45,035 nt of DNA from Bacteroidetes bacterium QS_3_64_15 (GCA_003022565.1 PXTN01000095.1:1-45035), one strand, 5' to 3'. Positions 1 through 8,503 are shown, numbered from the stretch's first letter. Program-made: numbers and translations. The notes: generated by a model from the letters alone, not told the origin.

Positions 1-182
1 GAACCTCGTTCTCCTCGAAAGACCTCGCTTCCCCCATGATACAAACTGAAAGTCGCTCGTCTGGAAGACGAGGGTTTAGCACCGGCTGCATGGAAATGAA
101 TGTCATCGAAGCGCTGTCGCGAGGAGGCGCTGTCGCGGGGAGGGCGCCTGTCTCGACAAGCATTCGGTGGAGAATGGAGCCG

Positions 183-1010
183 TCATGTCCCGTCGGTGGT
201 CTCCTCGCCAGGGTTACACTCGACCCGGCCGAACCGACGGTCGCGATCCTGATAGCTTCGGATGGCCCCGTACAACTGAGGCCGCCGGAAGTCTGGCCAG
301 AAGTCGTCGGTGATGTAAAGCTCCGTGTAGGCGCTTTGCCAGAGCAGGAAGTTGGAGAGCCGGTACTCCCCGCCGGTCCGCACCAGGAGGTCGGGGTCCG
401 GCATCCCCGCAGTGTCGAGCTGGTTCTCGAAGCAGGACGCGTCGATCTCCTCCGGGGAAAGCTCGCCGTTTGCGACCTTGGTGGCAAGGTCGCGGGCGGC
501 CTGTAGAATCTCCCAGCGTCCACTGTAGGAAAGCGCGAGCGTAAGCGTCATCTGGCTATTGTCCGCCGTGTCTGCTTTGGTCTCAAGGAGGGCCTTCCGG
601 CAGGGATCGGGGAGCTGAGACAGGTCGCCAATAACTTGGAGCTGGATCCCGTTCTCCATGAGGGTGGACCGCTCCTTCTGCACCGTGCGCACCAGAAGCT
701 CCATCAGGGCATCAATCTCGGCGTCGGGCCGCTCCCAGTTTTCGGTACTGAAGGTGTAGAGGGTGAGGTACTCCACGCTGAGCTCCGCACACGCCTCCGT
801 GATTTCCCGAACGGAAGTGACCCCTTCGTGGTGACCCAGCACGCGCGCCTCCCCCCGCCGCTGTGCCCAGCGGCCGTTTCCGTCCATGATGCAGGCCACG
901 TGGGCCGGCAGCTTCCCCCGCTCCCGGAGGGCCTGCTGTTGGCGTTCGTCACTGGCATCGGAGGGGTCCTTTTGAACCGAAATATTGGCCTTATGGTGGG
1001 TCGATCCCAT
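183..1010 (-). CDS. uppS: Isoprenyl transferase (undecaprenyl diphosphate synthase)
   Basis: Cis-prenyltransferase that condenses isopentenyl diphosphate onto farnesyl diphosphate to make the C55 lipid carrier for peptidoglycan and other envelope polymers. The 275-residue product has the family's first signature at residues 41-48 (IMDGNGRW, with the Mg-binding Asp43), the FSTENW motif in the middle, and a C-terminal block DLLVRTGGEYRLSNFLLWQ typical of the dimer interface and diphosphate site. I chose the ATG at 1010; an upstream in-frame extension is Cys/Arg-rich and unlike the family. It is the last of three co-directional genes, dxr-rseP-uppS, with a 255-bp gap after rseP. Length is slightly above the usual ~250 because of a charged N-terminal tail. 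Identification is firm. Confidence 0.95.
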   Translation of the reverse strand: MGSTHHKANISVQKDPSDASDERQQQALRERGKLPAHVACIMDGNGRWAQRRGEARVLGHHEGVTSVREITEACAELSVEYLTLYTFSTENWERPDAEIDALMELLVRTVQKERSTLMENGIQLQVIGDLSQLPDPCRKALLETKADTADNSQMTLTLALSYSGRWEILQAARDLATKVANGELSPEEIDASCFENQLDTAGMPDPDLLVRTGGEYRLSNFLLWQSAYTELYITDDFWPDFRRPQLYGAIRSYQDRDRRFGRVECNPGEETTDGT

Positions 1011-1265
1011 AAATCTGTGTGACTCCGACCAATGAACACGAGAGGAGGAGAATGCGCTCCCCGTGGTCCAAGAAGTGCAACAGCAGCGTAACCTACAGGG
1101 AGCAGGCGCAAAGGTCAACAGGCCCACGCACACATTTCCATCAACCGTCACCTCGGCGTTCCCCAGACCGTCTCTTCGCCAAGCCCACGTGGCAGGCATG
1201 AACCCTCGTCCGGACGAACGGCAGGAGGACGTTGAGCCATCCGCGGGGCATCAGTCCGAGGAGGC

Positions 1266-2720
1266 TTACAACCGAAGAATGTCGTTGAAGATCAGGAAGG
1301 CCATGAAGCCGATCAAGAGGATCATTCCGACCTGTTGTGCGACGAGCCGGACCCGTGCAGACGGGCGGCGGCGCGTGACGGCCTCGTACAGCAGAAACAG
1401 AAGCTGCCCGCCGTCGAGCGCCGGAATGGGCAGGATGTTCATGATGGCCAGCGTAATCGAAAGGGCCCCGATGATGCGCCAATACGGCCCCAATCCGGCA
1501 GATGCTGCTTCGCTGGTCACCTCTGCAATCATCACAGGGCCCCCGAGGCTGTCTCGGAGGCTGTCTCGACCCGTAGCGATCCGCTTCAGCGTAACGACAA
1601 TGTTTCGGCCATAGGTCCAAGTGTCCACCACCCCTGCCTTCAGGGCCCCTAACGAACTGTAGCTCTTAGTCCGAACCCCAAATTTTTCGAACATCGTCTG
1701 CCGGGTGATCTGATTGCCCCCCGGCCCCCGAATCCCGAGCAGGTACCGATCTCGATCCTTGTCGTATTCGGCGGCCACCTCGGCTGCCAGAATCCGCCCC
1801 TCGTCGGTACGGCGAACCAGGATGGGCCCGGCCTCTCCGGGCGCCGAGTCGGCCAGCGAGTCGGGCCGGAACCAGCGCACCTCTACAGGGGTCCCCTCCG
1901 CCGCCTGGAGCATGTCGCTCATCTCCTGCCAAAAGCGCACAGTGTCGCCCTGAATAGCAAGCACGCGGTCCCCCACCCGAAGCTCCGCCGAGTCGGCGGG
2001 ACTATCCTTGAGGACGCCCCCAACGAGCGGAGGCTGAAACCCCAGACCCGGAAGATAGCGAGACCGCCGGTCGTCGTCGCGCGCCCGGCTGAGCCGCGAG
2101 ATGATGTCGGACGGACCCACCAACGTCTGCCGTTCTCCGTCCCGCATGACCGTCACCGTCATCGAGTCCGCTGCGATCAGTGACGAGGGGTCCATCTGAT
2201 CGAAGCGCTCAAATGACGTTCCGTTCACCTTCAGGATGTGGTCCCCGGTGCGAAGCCCTACGTCGTAGGCCACCGACCCCTCCTCCACGTACACCTGCTC
2301 CACATTTTCGGCCGGAATGTACGTATCACCCTCACTCCACCGCAGTCCTCCAAAGACGACGATGGCGAGAAGGGCGTTGAAGGCGACACCGGCCGTGATG
2401 ACCACGATGCGCTGCCAGACCGGCTTGGCGCGAAACTCCCACGGCTCGGGCTCTTCCTCCGTGTGGTCGGTGTCGAGGCTTTCGTCGATCATGCCCGTAA
2501 TTTTCACATACCCGCCCAGAGGGGTGGCCCCCACCGCGTATTCGGTGTCTCCGTATTTGCGGCCGAAGAGCGTGGGCGGGAACCCGATCGAAAAGCGCTC
2601 GACCCGCATGCCGAAGTACTTGGCCGTCAGGAAATGGCCCAGCTCGTGGATAAACACCAGGATGGTGAGCGCCAGGAGGACCCAGAGCGTCGAGGTAAGA
2701 ATGCTAAGCAGAAGCTCCAT
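1266..2720 (-). CDS. rseP: RseP-family site-2 intramembrane zinc metalloprotease
   Basis: Membrane protease (M50) that cleaves transmembrane anti-sigma factors or remnant signal peptides within the bilayer. The 484-residue protein begins with a hydrophobic helix carrying the zinc motif HELGH at residues 25-29. A central periplasmic region holds PDZ-type sequence (for example VGLRTGDHILKVNG), probably as two copies. Near the C terminus is the second metal-site motif in NILPIPALDGGQLLF, followed by a final hydrophobic helix. The ATG at 2720 places the first helix directly at the N terminus as in the family; an upstream in-frame stretch was rejected. It lies 71 bp downstream of dxr on the same strand, a pairing common in many bacteria. 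The substrate cannot be read from the sequence. Confidence 0.93.
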   Translation of the reverse strand: MELLLSILTSTLWVLLALTILVFIHELGHFLTAKYFGMRVERFSIGFPPTLFGRKYGDTEYAVGATPLGGYVKITGMIDESLDTDHTEEEPEPWEFRAKPVWQRIVVITAGVAFNALLAIVVFGGLRWSEGDTYIPAENVEQVYVEEGSVAYDVGLRTGDHILKVNGTSFERFDQMDPSSLIAADSMTVTVMRDGERQTLVGPSDIISRLSRARDDDRRSRYLPGLGFQPPLVGGVLKDSPADSAELRVGDRVLAIQGDTVRFWQEMSDMLQAAEGTPVEVRWFRPDSLADSAPGEAGPILVRRTDEGRILAAEVAAEYDKDRDRYLLGIRGPGGNQITRQTMFEKFGVRTKSYSSLGALKAGVVDTWTYGRNIVVTLKRIATGRDSLRDSLGGPVMIAEVTSEAASAGLGPYWRIIGALSITLAIMNILPIPALDGGQLLFLLYEAVTRRRPSARVRLVAQQVGMILLIGFMAFLIFNDILRL

Positions 2721-2791
2721 ACAGGGGGTGGCTGGGAGATCACCGAGGGACGCTGTACACAGAACGGATGAGCCGGAAAGATCCCCACCGT

Positions 2792-3997
2792 TCAATTTGA
2801 TGCCGGCAAGGGGAGTTCCTCGACGAAGCGGCGCGCCTCTTCGTCCGCGGCAACGAGATCGTCGAGGGTCGGCTCGGGGCGGACGGGAATCTGGGCCAGT
2901 GCCCGCTCCACGGCGCGGGGGATGTCGGTAAACCCGATCTGCTCGTCGAGAAACCGCTCGACGGCGACCTCATTGGCCGCGTTGAGGATGGCGGGAGCCG
3001 TGCCGGTCGTCTCCATCGCCTCGTACGCGAGCCGGAGGCACGGGAACTTGTCGGTGTCGGGACGCGCAAAGTCGAGCCGGGAGAGCTCGCCCCAGTCCAG
3101 TCGTTCGTGGGGGGCCTCCCACCGTGCGGGAAAACTCAGCGCATACTGGATGGGGACCTTCATGTCGGGCACCCCGAGTTGAGCCTTCACGGCCCCATCG
3201 GTGAAGGCCACCATCGAGTGGACGATCGACTGGGGATGCACGAGCACCTGAATTTGATCGAGTGTTAAATCAAACAGCCACTTTGCCTCGATAATCTCCA
3301 GGCCTTTGTTCATCATGGTGGCCGAATCGATCGTAATCTTCGCCCCCATCGACCAGTTCGGGTGATCAAGGGCCTCGCTCACGGTCACCTCCCCGAAGGT
3401 TTCGGCGGCGCGGTCCCGGAAGGGCCCGCCGGAGGCCGTGAGTACCACGTCTTCGACGGAGCGATCGGGCTCGCCCAGCAGGCACTGAAAAATGGCCGAG
3501 TGCTCGCTGTCGACGGGCAGCAGACGGCCCTCGCTCTGATCGAGCGCCTCGGCAACCAGCGCGCCGCCCACGACGAGGGTCTCTTTGTTGGCGAGCGCGA
3601 CTTGTTTCCCCGCCTTCAGGGCGTCGAGGACAGGCCGGAGTCCAGCGAATCCCACGACCGCGCCCACCACCACGTCCACGTCCGCCCGCGTGGCTGCCGC
3701 GCACAGCCCCTCCTCCCCGGCGAGGATCCGAACATCCGGAGCAATGCCGGACAGGGCGCGCTCCAGCGCCTGGGCTTGGGAGGGCGCCCCGACGGCAACG
3801 CACTCGGGCTGAAACTCCCGCACCTGCTCAGCGAGCAGATCCACGTTGCGGCCGCAGGTGAGAGCCTTCACGTCGAACCGATCCGGAAAAAGCCGCACCA
3901 CGTCGAGGGTTTGCGTCCCCACCGACCCGGTTGCGCCGAGGATTGCGAGATTCCGAGGCCCTGTGCCTGACCGGCCGTTCTGAGGAGGTGTATTCAT
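2792..3997 (-). CDS. dxr: 1-deoxy-D-xylulose 5-phosphate reductoisomerase
   Basis: Second enzyme of the MEP isoprenoid pathway, converting DXP to 2-C-methyl-D-erythritol 4-phosphate with NADPH. The 401-residue product shows the N-terminal nucleotide-binding motif GATGSVGTQTLDVV, the substrate-loop block ASGGPFRD, and the strongly conserved HPNWSMGAKITIDSATMMNK segment. Length matches the family. ATG at 3997 is preceded immediately by an in-frame TTG; I prefer the ATG. It is the first gene of the dxr-rseP-uppS run and is transcribed divergently from the TPR gene at 4185, so the 187-bp gap should hold promoters for both, although I could not identify a convincing one. Confidence 0.95.
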   Translation of the reverse strand: MNTPPQNGRSGTGPRNLAILGATGSVGTQTLDVVRLFPDRFDVKALTCGRNVDLLAEQVREFQPECVAVGAPSQAQALERALSGIAPDVRILAGEEGLCAAATRADVDVVVGAVVGFAGLRPVLDALKAGKQVALANKETLVVGGALVAEALDQSEGRLLPVDSEHSAIFQCLLGEPDRSVEDVVLTASGGPFRDRAAETFGEVTVSEALDHPNWSMGAKITIDSATMMNKGLEIIEAKWLFDLTLDQIQVLVHPQSIVHSMVAFTDGAVKAQLGVPDMKVPIQYALSFPARWEAPHERLDWGELSRLDFARPDTDKFPCLRLAYEAMETTGTAPAILNAANEVAVERFLDEQIGFTDIPRAVERALAQIPVRPEPTLDDLVAADEEARRFVEELPLPASN

Positions 3998-4184
3998 CAA
4001 CGATTATCGAACGTCGCGAAAACAGCGTATCGAGTACAGGGCCCGCCGCCCCCTGCCGCGTGGCCGCGGAGAAACGTCCGGCTCGCCCGCGTCGTAAGAT
4101 AATACTTGCGAGTCTCAACGTTGCTTCAATCCGTCACGCTCGCGGTTGGCCTAGCATCTTCTACACGCCTCGCTCCTCCTCTCC

Positions 4185-6071
4185 GTGACGCACCCGTCCT
4201 TTCTCCGGCGGCTGGCTGGCTGGGCCCTGCTGAGGCCCCGACCCGTCCTTCTACCCCTGGTCCTGCTCCTCTGCGGCAGCGCCGGCCCGACGCGGGCCCA
4301 GCAGGCCGACAGCACCTTGCTCCGGCAGTTTCAGAGAGCGAATGCGTACGCTCGGGCCGAAAAGACCGAGAAGGCAATCAAGCTTCTCGAGCGCCTGCAT
4401 GCCGAGGCCCCCAGCAACACGGCGTTCTACCGAAAACTGAAGGAGGCGTACGAGAGCGTCAAGCGCTACGACGAGGCTCTCCGTCTTGTGGAGGAGTGCA
4501 TCGGGGATTCTCCCACCGTGTCCCTCCTGTCCGAGAAGGCGCGCCTGCAGTACCAGAAGGGGACCGTGGAAACAGCCAACGAGACCTGGGACCGGGCCCT
4601 TCGCCTCGTACCGCAGGAGCCGCAGACGTACCGGACGGTCTACCAGACGCTCGTCGACATTCGTCACTTCCGAAAGGCCATCGAGGTGCTGAAACAGGGC
4701 CGCACCGTGCTCGATCGCCCCGATGCGTTCCGGACTGAGCTGGCGAACCTGTACGGCCTGGACGGACAGTTCGAAGAGGCCATGACCGAATACGTTCAAC
4801 TTCTGGCCGAGGCCCCCGAGCGGGTCGGCTACGTCCGGAATCAACTTCAAACCTTCGTGGAGCAGGGACAGGGCATCGAGGCGAGCATCGAGGTTCTGCG
4901 GGAGACGGTTCAGGAGGCCCCGCTGAATCGGTCCTATCGGCAGCTTCTGGCGTGGCTCTACATGGAGAAGAATGACTATGCCGCTGCGTTCGACGTCTAC
5001 CGTGCCCTCGACCGGCTCGGAGAGAGAGAAGGCGAACTCCTCTTCGACTTTGCTCGGAAGGCCGCAAACGCTCAGAGATACGACGTCGCCACCACGGCCT
5101 GCACCTCCGTGTTGGACCGCTATCCCGACTCGGACGCGGCCCCCGACGTGCAGAAGACCCTCGGGGATCTGTACCGGCAATGGGCCGACCTGGAGGCCGA
5201 TTCGACGACTGCGGCGGCGGACTCTGCCCGCTACGAAAAGGCCCGAGCGGCCTACAAGACCTTTCTGGAGTCGCACCCGGGCCACTCCGACTCTCCGTCG
5301 ACCCTTCTGCAACTCGGCACGCTCCAACTCGACGCCTTCCGTGCGCTGGACGAGGCGGAGGCCACCCTGGATCGACTGGTCTCCACTCACCCGCAGACCG
5401 CAGCCGCAGAGAAGGGGCAGTATCACCAGGCTCGGTTGGCCCTCTTCCGTGGGGACCTCAATCAGGCGCGATTGCTCTTCTCACGTCTCTCCAGCGAGGC
5501 GCAAGAGAGCGACCTCGCGGACCGGGCTAAGTACGAACTGGCCCTCCTGCATTTTTACGAGGGCGCGTTCGACGCCGCCACGGCCCGGGCGAAGGCCACG
5601 AGCCAGAACACGGCCGCGGACGTGGCCAACGACGCCATCGAACTCAAAACCCTGATTCAGGAGAACCGCGGGCCCGACTCCCTTGACGTCGCCCTTCGAA
5701 CATTTGCACAAAGCCGTCTCTACAAGCGTCAGCGGAGGCGCAGAACGGCCCTTGCCCAACTGGATACCCTTCTGCAGAACCACCCCCGGCACCCCCTCGC
5801 CGATAATGCCCGGTTCCAGCAGGGCACGGTCCACCTTGCCCGCCGCGACACCGCGGCAGCCCTGGAAACATTTCGGGCGCTTCCGAAGCGGCATCCGCGA
5901 AGCCCGTACGCCGACCGGAGCCTGTTCCGGGCCGGCACGTTGCTGGAAGCGAGCGGGCGGCCTGCGGCGGCCGCGGAGGTCTACAACCGGTTGCTGACGG
6001 AGTACCCGAAATCCCTTCTCGCCGGCGATGCGCGCGGCCGGCTCCGAGCCCTCCAGCAGACGCAGGGGTGA
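4185..6071 (+). CDS. Secreted tetratricopeptide-repeat protein
   Basis: A 628-residue protein with an N-terminal signal peptide (basic residues, a Leu/Val-rich core, and a likely cut after TRA near residue 38). The rest is almost wholly alpha-helical TPR-like repeats, such as AEKTEKAIKLLERLHAEAP and KRYDEALRLVEE. The C-terminal repeats resemble YbgF/BamD-type TPRs, each ending in a proline-containing turn (HPRHPLADNARF, HPRSPYADRSLF). TPR proteins are scaffolds, so the role is probably envelope assembly or substrate binding, but the partner is unknown. Translation starts with GTG at 4185, which gives the complete signal peptide. The next gene begins 56 bp downstream and is also secreted, suggesting co-transcription. 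Confident as a gene; function is not assigned. Confidence 0.85.
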   Translation: MTHPSFLRRLAGWALLRPRPVLLPLVLLLCGSAGPTRAQQADSTLLRQFQRANAYARAEKTEKAIKLLERLHAEAPSNTAFYRKLKEAYESVKRYDEALRLVEECIGDSPTVSLLSEKARLQYQKGTVETANETWDRALRLVPQEPQTYRTVYQTLVDIRHFRKAIEVLKQGRTVLDRPDAFRTELANLYGLDGQFEEAMTEYVQLLAEAPERVGYVRNQLQTFVEQGQGIEASIEVLRETVQEAPLNRSYRQLLAWLYMEKNDYAAAFDVYRALDRLGEREGELLFDFARKAANAQRYDVATTACTSVLDRYPDSDAAPDVQKTLGDLYRQWADLEADSTTAAADSARYEKARAAYKTFLESHPGHSDSPSTLLQLGTLQLDAFRALDEAEATLDRLVSTHPQTAAAEKGQYHQARLALFRGDLNQARLLFSRLSSEAQESDLADRAKYELALLHFYEGAFDAATARAKATSQNTAADVANDAIELKTLIQENRGPDSLDVALRTFAQSRLYKRQRRRRTALAQLDTLLQNHPRHPLADNARFQQGTVHLARRDTAAALETFRALPKRHPRSPYADRSLFRAGTLLEASGRPAAAAEVYNRLLTEYPKSLLAGDARGRLRALQQTQG

Positions 6072-6127
6072 TCGGGCCCGGGTCGCCCCTTCACGAATCA
6101 TCTTCCCGCACACAGCGCTCCTCTCCG

Positions 6128-7408
6128 ATGCAACTCCGGGACCTCCTCCTTACAGCACTCGCGCTTCCCGTGCTCGTCGGCCTGGCAGCCCCATCTGCCC
6201 CGGCGCAGGACCTCCTGATCCCGATGGACGGGCAGCAAGAGAACCACTTGAAGGCGTACGGGGCTGTGTACGCGACGCTTCAGGAAGGACAGACGGTCGA
6301 CTGGCTTCTGAACTATCGCGGGGGCTCGTTTCTCACCAGCGCCTCCGACGCCGTGCGGCGCGAGTTGCGTGTGCGGGGCGTATCGTTTGCCGCCATTGGC
6401 GGCGGGGAGGCCTCAAAGATCATCTCGGAGGTCGAGTCCGACGGCAGTAACAAGTCGGTCGTCCCCCTCGAAAAGGCGCCCGAGATCGCCGTGTATGCGC
6501 CCGACGGGGCCGTGCCCTGGGACGATGCCGTGCGGCTGGCGCTAAAGTACGCCGAGGTGCCCCACGACGTCATCTACGATGAGGAGGTCCTGAACGGAGA
6601 CCTTTCTTCCTACGACTGGCTCCACCTCCACCACGAAGACTTTACTGGCCAGTTCGGCAAGTTCATCCGCTACCGGAACGAGCCGTGGTACATTCAGAAG
6701 CAGAAGAAGGCGGAGGCGGCGGCCAAGAAGTTTGGCTTCCGGAAGGTGAGTCAGCTCAAGCTCGCCGTCGCGGAGCGCATCAAAAATTACGTTTCCCAGG
6801 GGGGCTTCCTGTTCTCGATGTGCTCCGGCACCGAAACCCTCGACATCGCCCTGGCGGCCCACAAGACCGACGTCGTGCCGGAGGCGTACGACGGCGATCC
6901 GGTAGACCCGAATGCCCTCGACAAGCTCGACTTCAGCAACACGCTTGCCTTCCGAAACTTCACGCCCAACTTGAACGCCCACGAGTACTCGCATTCCAAC
7001 ATCGACGTGGGCCCGCCGCCGCCCAACATGCGGGATCCCTCTCTCGATTACTTCACCCTGTTTGAGTTTAGCGCAAAATGGGATCCCGTCCCCACCATGC
7101 TCACACAGGACCACGTGGCGACCGTGAAGGGATTCGTGGGCCAAAGCACCGCCTACAACGAGGAGGTGCTCAAGGAGGACGTCGTCGTCATGGCCGAGGC
7201 TCCCGATCGGCCACAGGTGCGGTACGTGCATGGCACCCTGGGACAGGGAACCTTCACGTTTTATAGCGGGCACGATCCGGAAGACTATCAGCATTTCGTC
7301 GGCGATCCCCCTACGGATCTCTCCCTCCATCCCAAGTCGCCCGGCTACCGGCTCATCCTGAACAACATCCTCTTCCCCGCCGCCAAGAAGAAAAAGCAGA
7401 AGACCTGA
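6128..7408 (+). CDS. Secreted protein of the Bacteroidota family often labelled asparagine synthetase B
   Basis: A 426-residue exported protein. A signal peptide (residues 1-26, ending APAQ) is followed by a family hallmark block LLIPMDGQQENHLKAYG and the segments VDWLLNYRGGSF and YDWLHLHHEDFTGQFGKF. I recognise these from a conserved Bacteroidota family routinely called asparagine synthetase B, but no ATP-pyrophosphatase or N-terminal nucleophile domain is visible. The stretch GGFLFSMCSGTETLDIAL has the look of a class I glutamine amidotransferase or ThuA-like nucleophile elbow (Cys), and several His residues (LHLHHEDF, AHEYSHSN) could bind metal; these readings are inference. The C terminus is very basic (KKKKQK). 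The ATG at 6128 was chosen because it starts the signal peptide. True function is unknown. Confidence 0.85.
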   Translation: MQLRDLLLTALALPVLVGLAAPSAPAQDLLIPMDGQQENHLKAYGAVYATLQEGQTVDWLLNYRGGSFLTSASDAVRRELRVRGVSFAAIGGGEASKIISEVESDGSNKSVVPLEKAPEIAVYAPDGAVPWDDAVRLALKYAEVPHDVIYDEEVLNGDLSSYDWLHLHHEDFTGQFGKFIRYRNEPWYIQKQKKAEAAAKKFGFRKVSQLKLAVAERIKNYVSQGGFLFSMCSGTETLDIALAAHKTDVVPEAYDGDPVDPNALDKLDFSNTLAFRNFTPNLNAHEYSHSNIDVGPPPPNMRDPSLDYFTLFEFSAKWDPVPTMLTQDHVATVKGFVGQSTAYNEEVLKEDVVVMAEAPDRPQVRYVHGTLGQGTFTFYSGHDPEDYQHFVGDPPTDLSLHPKSPGYRLILNNILFPAAKKKKQKT

Positions 7409-7575
7409 CTTTCATTTTGTCATTTTATCATTTTGCCATTTCTCATTTCTTCTCCTACTTTATCATTTTTGGTTCTTTTATTTTCGCATATAACTTTCTA
7501 AGTTTTTTAATTCTTATAACTATAGATCTTATTTGAATCATCTCCTTCAAACTATAATCTTTCCACCTTCAATCT
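7409..7575. other. AT-rich intergenic tract with short T-rich repeats
   Basis: Immediately after the preceding stop codon the base composition falls sharply to mostly A and T, in contrast to the GC-rich surroundings. The first 50 bases are tandem variants of an 8-base then 7-base unit (tcattttg, tcatttta, tcattttg, ccatttc, tcatttc). No reading frame or tRNA-like structure is apparent. The T-rich start could help end transcription of the upstream gene, but there is no preceding stem. Confidence 0.6.
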
Positions 7576-7632
7576 TCGGTAGCATTTCAAGTCTGTGAGC
7601 TGATATCTTCGGGGTGTGCCCACCTCGGGAAA

Positions 7633-7705
7633 GACGGCGGACGGTGGACCGCAGACGGCCGCTTCTCGGTGTTTTTCGGCGGTCTGCCGGCCGTCGACTG
7701 CGGTC
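7633..7705. repeat. Heptad-register inverted repeat (gacggcg type)
   Basis: The left arm at 7633-7660 is four tandem 7-base units: gacggcg, gacggtg, gaccgca, gacggcc. The right arm at 7678-7705, read on the other strand, is again four 7-base units: gaccgca, gtcgacg, gccggca, gaccgcc. The arms can pair imperfectly around a 17-base loop. It is intergenic, upstream of the cobalamin riboswitch. It belongs with the other heptad elements listed in this window. Confidence 0.75.
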
Positions 7706-7739
7706 CTCGCACATGAAGGCAGCCACGTCCGCGCTCAAC

Positions 7740-8030
7740 TCACAGTGTTGAAGTGCGACCCAATCTTCCAACCTTTAGAATCTGTCTGGTGGATGGATGC
7801 GAAGCCGGGACACAGTGGGCGAAGCCGCAAAAGGGCCCAAATGAGTCCCTGTATCGGGAGCAGAGCGGAAGCGAGGCGGACCGCACGGCCGAGACCGCCC
7901 GGTGCCTGCAGGCCACTGAGGAAACCGGGCCGTTCCGGCTTGCGCCACGGAAAATCTCGTGAAGGGATTGTGCTTTGTCGCGACGGTCGTCTACGTTGAA
8001 GGTTGATGTTGTTCTTTCACACACGCCACG
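7740..8030. other. Unassigned intergenic block between the heptad repeat and the riboswitch
   Basis: About 290 bases with no convincing gene. Several potential helices are visible: gggac near 7817 with gtccc near 7847, a nested gggc/gccc, and cccggt near 7899 with accggg near 7924 enclosing the palindrome gcctgcaggc. The repeated motif gcgaagccg occurs twice near 7800-7830. GTGCGAC at 7753-7759 resembles the start of bacterial group II introns, but no matching domain V was found. It may be a structured RNA, a decayed mobile element, or neither. Confidence 0.35.
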
Positions 8031-8034
8031 GGTT

Positions 8035-8365
8035 CTCGTCCCGGCGGTTTGCTGGGCGAGATGAAAAGGGAACGCCAGTGATCCCATTTTGGATTTTTGA
8101 TTGGGGATTTTGGATCTCATAATCCCCAGTCCAAAATCGTCAATCCAAAATCGGGAGAGTCTGGGGCTGTCCCCGCAACTGTGAGTCGAATGATGGATGC
8201 GTGCCGGAGACGGTTCGCCACTCCCCGATGGAGTTGTGCCAAATGCGTTCGGCACGGCTCATCGCGGGGGGAAGGGGAACCGTTGAGCGCATCCGTCTGC
8301 CGGTCGGCCGCGGCCTGTTTGCCGGGGTCCACGGGTTCGATGAGCCAGGAGACCTGCCTGTGTGC
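8035..8365 (+). promoter_or_regulatory. Cobalamin riboswitch with an inserted heptad hairpin
   Basis: The class-defining boxes occur in order: AAAAGGGAA (8064-8072) with gccagtga, GGCTGTCCCCGCAACTG (8165-8181), cgCCACT (near 8217), GGGGAAGGGG (near 8270), and the B12 box GAGCCAGGAGACCTGCC (8343-8359). Together these match the adenosyl/methylcobalamin-binding aptamer family. It precedes a BtuB-like receptor and a BtuG-like lipoprotein, the expected targets. Between the first two boxes, bases ~8082-8156 are an extra imperfect hairpin made of 7-base repeats. Without it, the flanking gccagtga and gagtctgg would close as in ordinary aptamers. Aptamer limits are approximate. The expression platform would be in 8366-8586. 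Confidence 0.88.
8085..8152. repeat. Heptad-register inverted repeat inside the riboswitch (gattttg type)
   Basis: Left arm 8085-8119 reads as five 7-base units: cattttg, gattttt, gattggg, gattttg, gatctca. The opposite strand of 8125-8152 reads gattttg, gattgac, gattttg, gactggg. The arms pair over most of their length, with the core ggggatt/aatcccc and closing tccc/ggga just outside. Local composition is AT-rich and unlike the aptamer around it, which supports insertion of a mobile or expanding element into the riboswitch. Confidence 0.85.
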
Positions 8366-8459
8366 GTGCCGCAGAGTCGATCTCGTCGACTCCTCTTTTC
8401 GCCAAGAGCCTCCGGGATCAGAGGCTTGTGGCGTGCCTGGCTCCCTCGTCTCCCTGTGT

Positions 8460-8503
8460 CGGGAGGAGTATCCCTTCTGTACGGGAGAAGTACCCCTTCC
8501 GTG
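8460..8503 (+). repeat. Two-copy 22-bp tandem repeat in the btuB leader
   Basis: Copies at 8460-8481 and 8482-8503 differ at only a few positions. Each contains a short inverted pair (gggag with a cccttc-type arm), so each can form a small hairpin or the two can pair alternatively. The position between the B12 box and the start codon at 8587 makes it a candidate part of the expression platform, which is inference. Confidence 0.6.

Noticed and set aside
1011-1265. Extra gene or N-terminal extension between rseP and uppS
   Set aside because: The in-frame extension of uppS into this gap is Cys/Arg-rich and lacks family similarity; no other frame is convincing.
4001-4184. Bacteroidota-type promoter (-33 TTTG, -7 TAnnTTTG) for dxr or the TPR gene
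   Set aside because: No pair of boxes with proper spacing was found; only loosely similar AT-rich words (taagataatac) are present.
7753-8030. Group II intron 5' end
   Set aside because: Only GTGCGAC and a vague similarity downstream; no domain V, no reverse transcriptase and no 3' boundary were found, so it is listed only as an unassigned block.
7633-8152. Possible CRISPR array from the tandem repeats
   Set aside because: Units are 7 bases, without spacers of constant length, and no cas genes are near.
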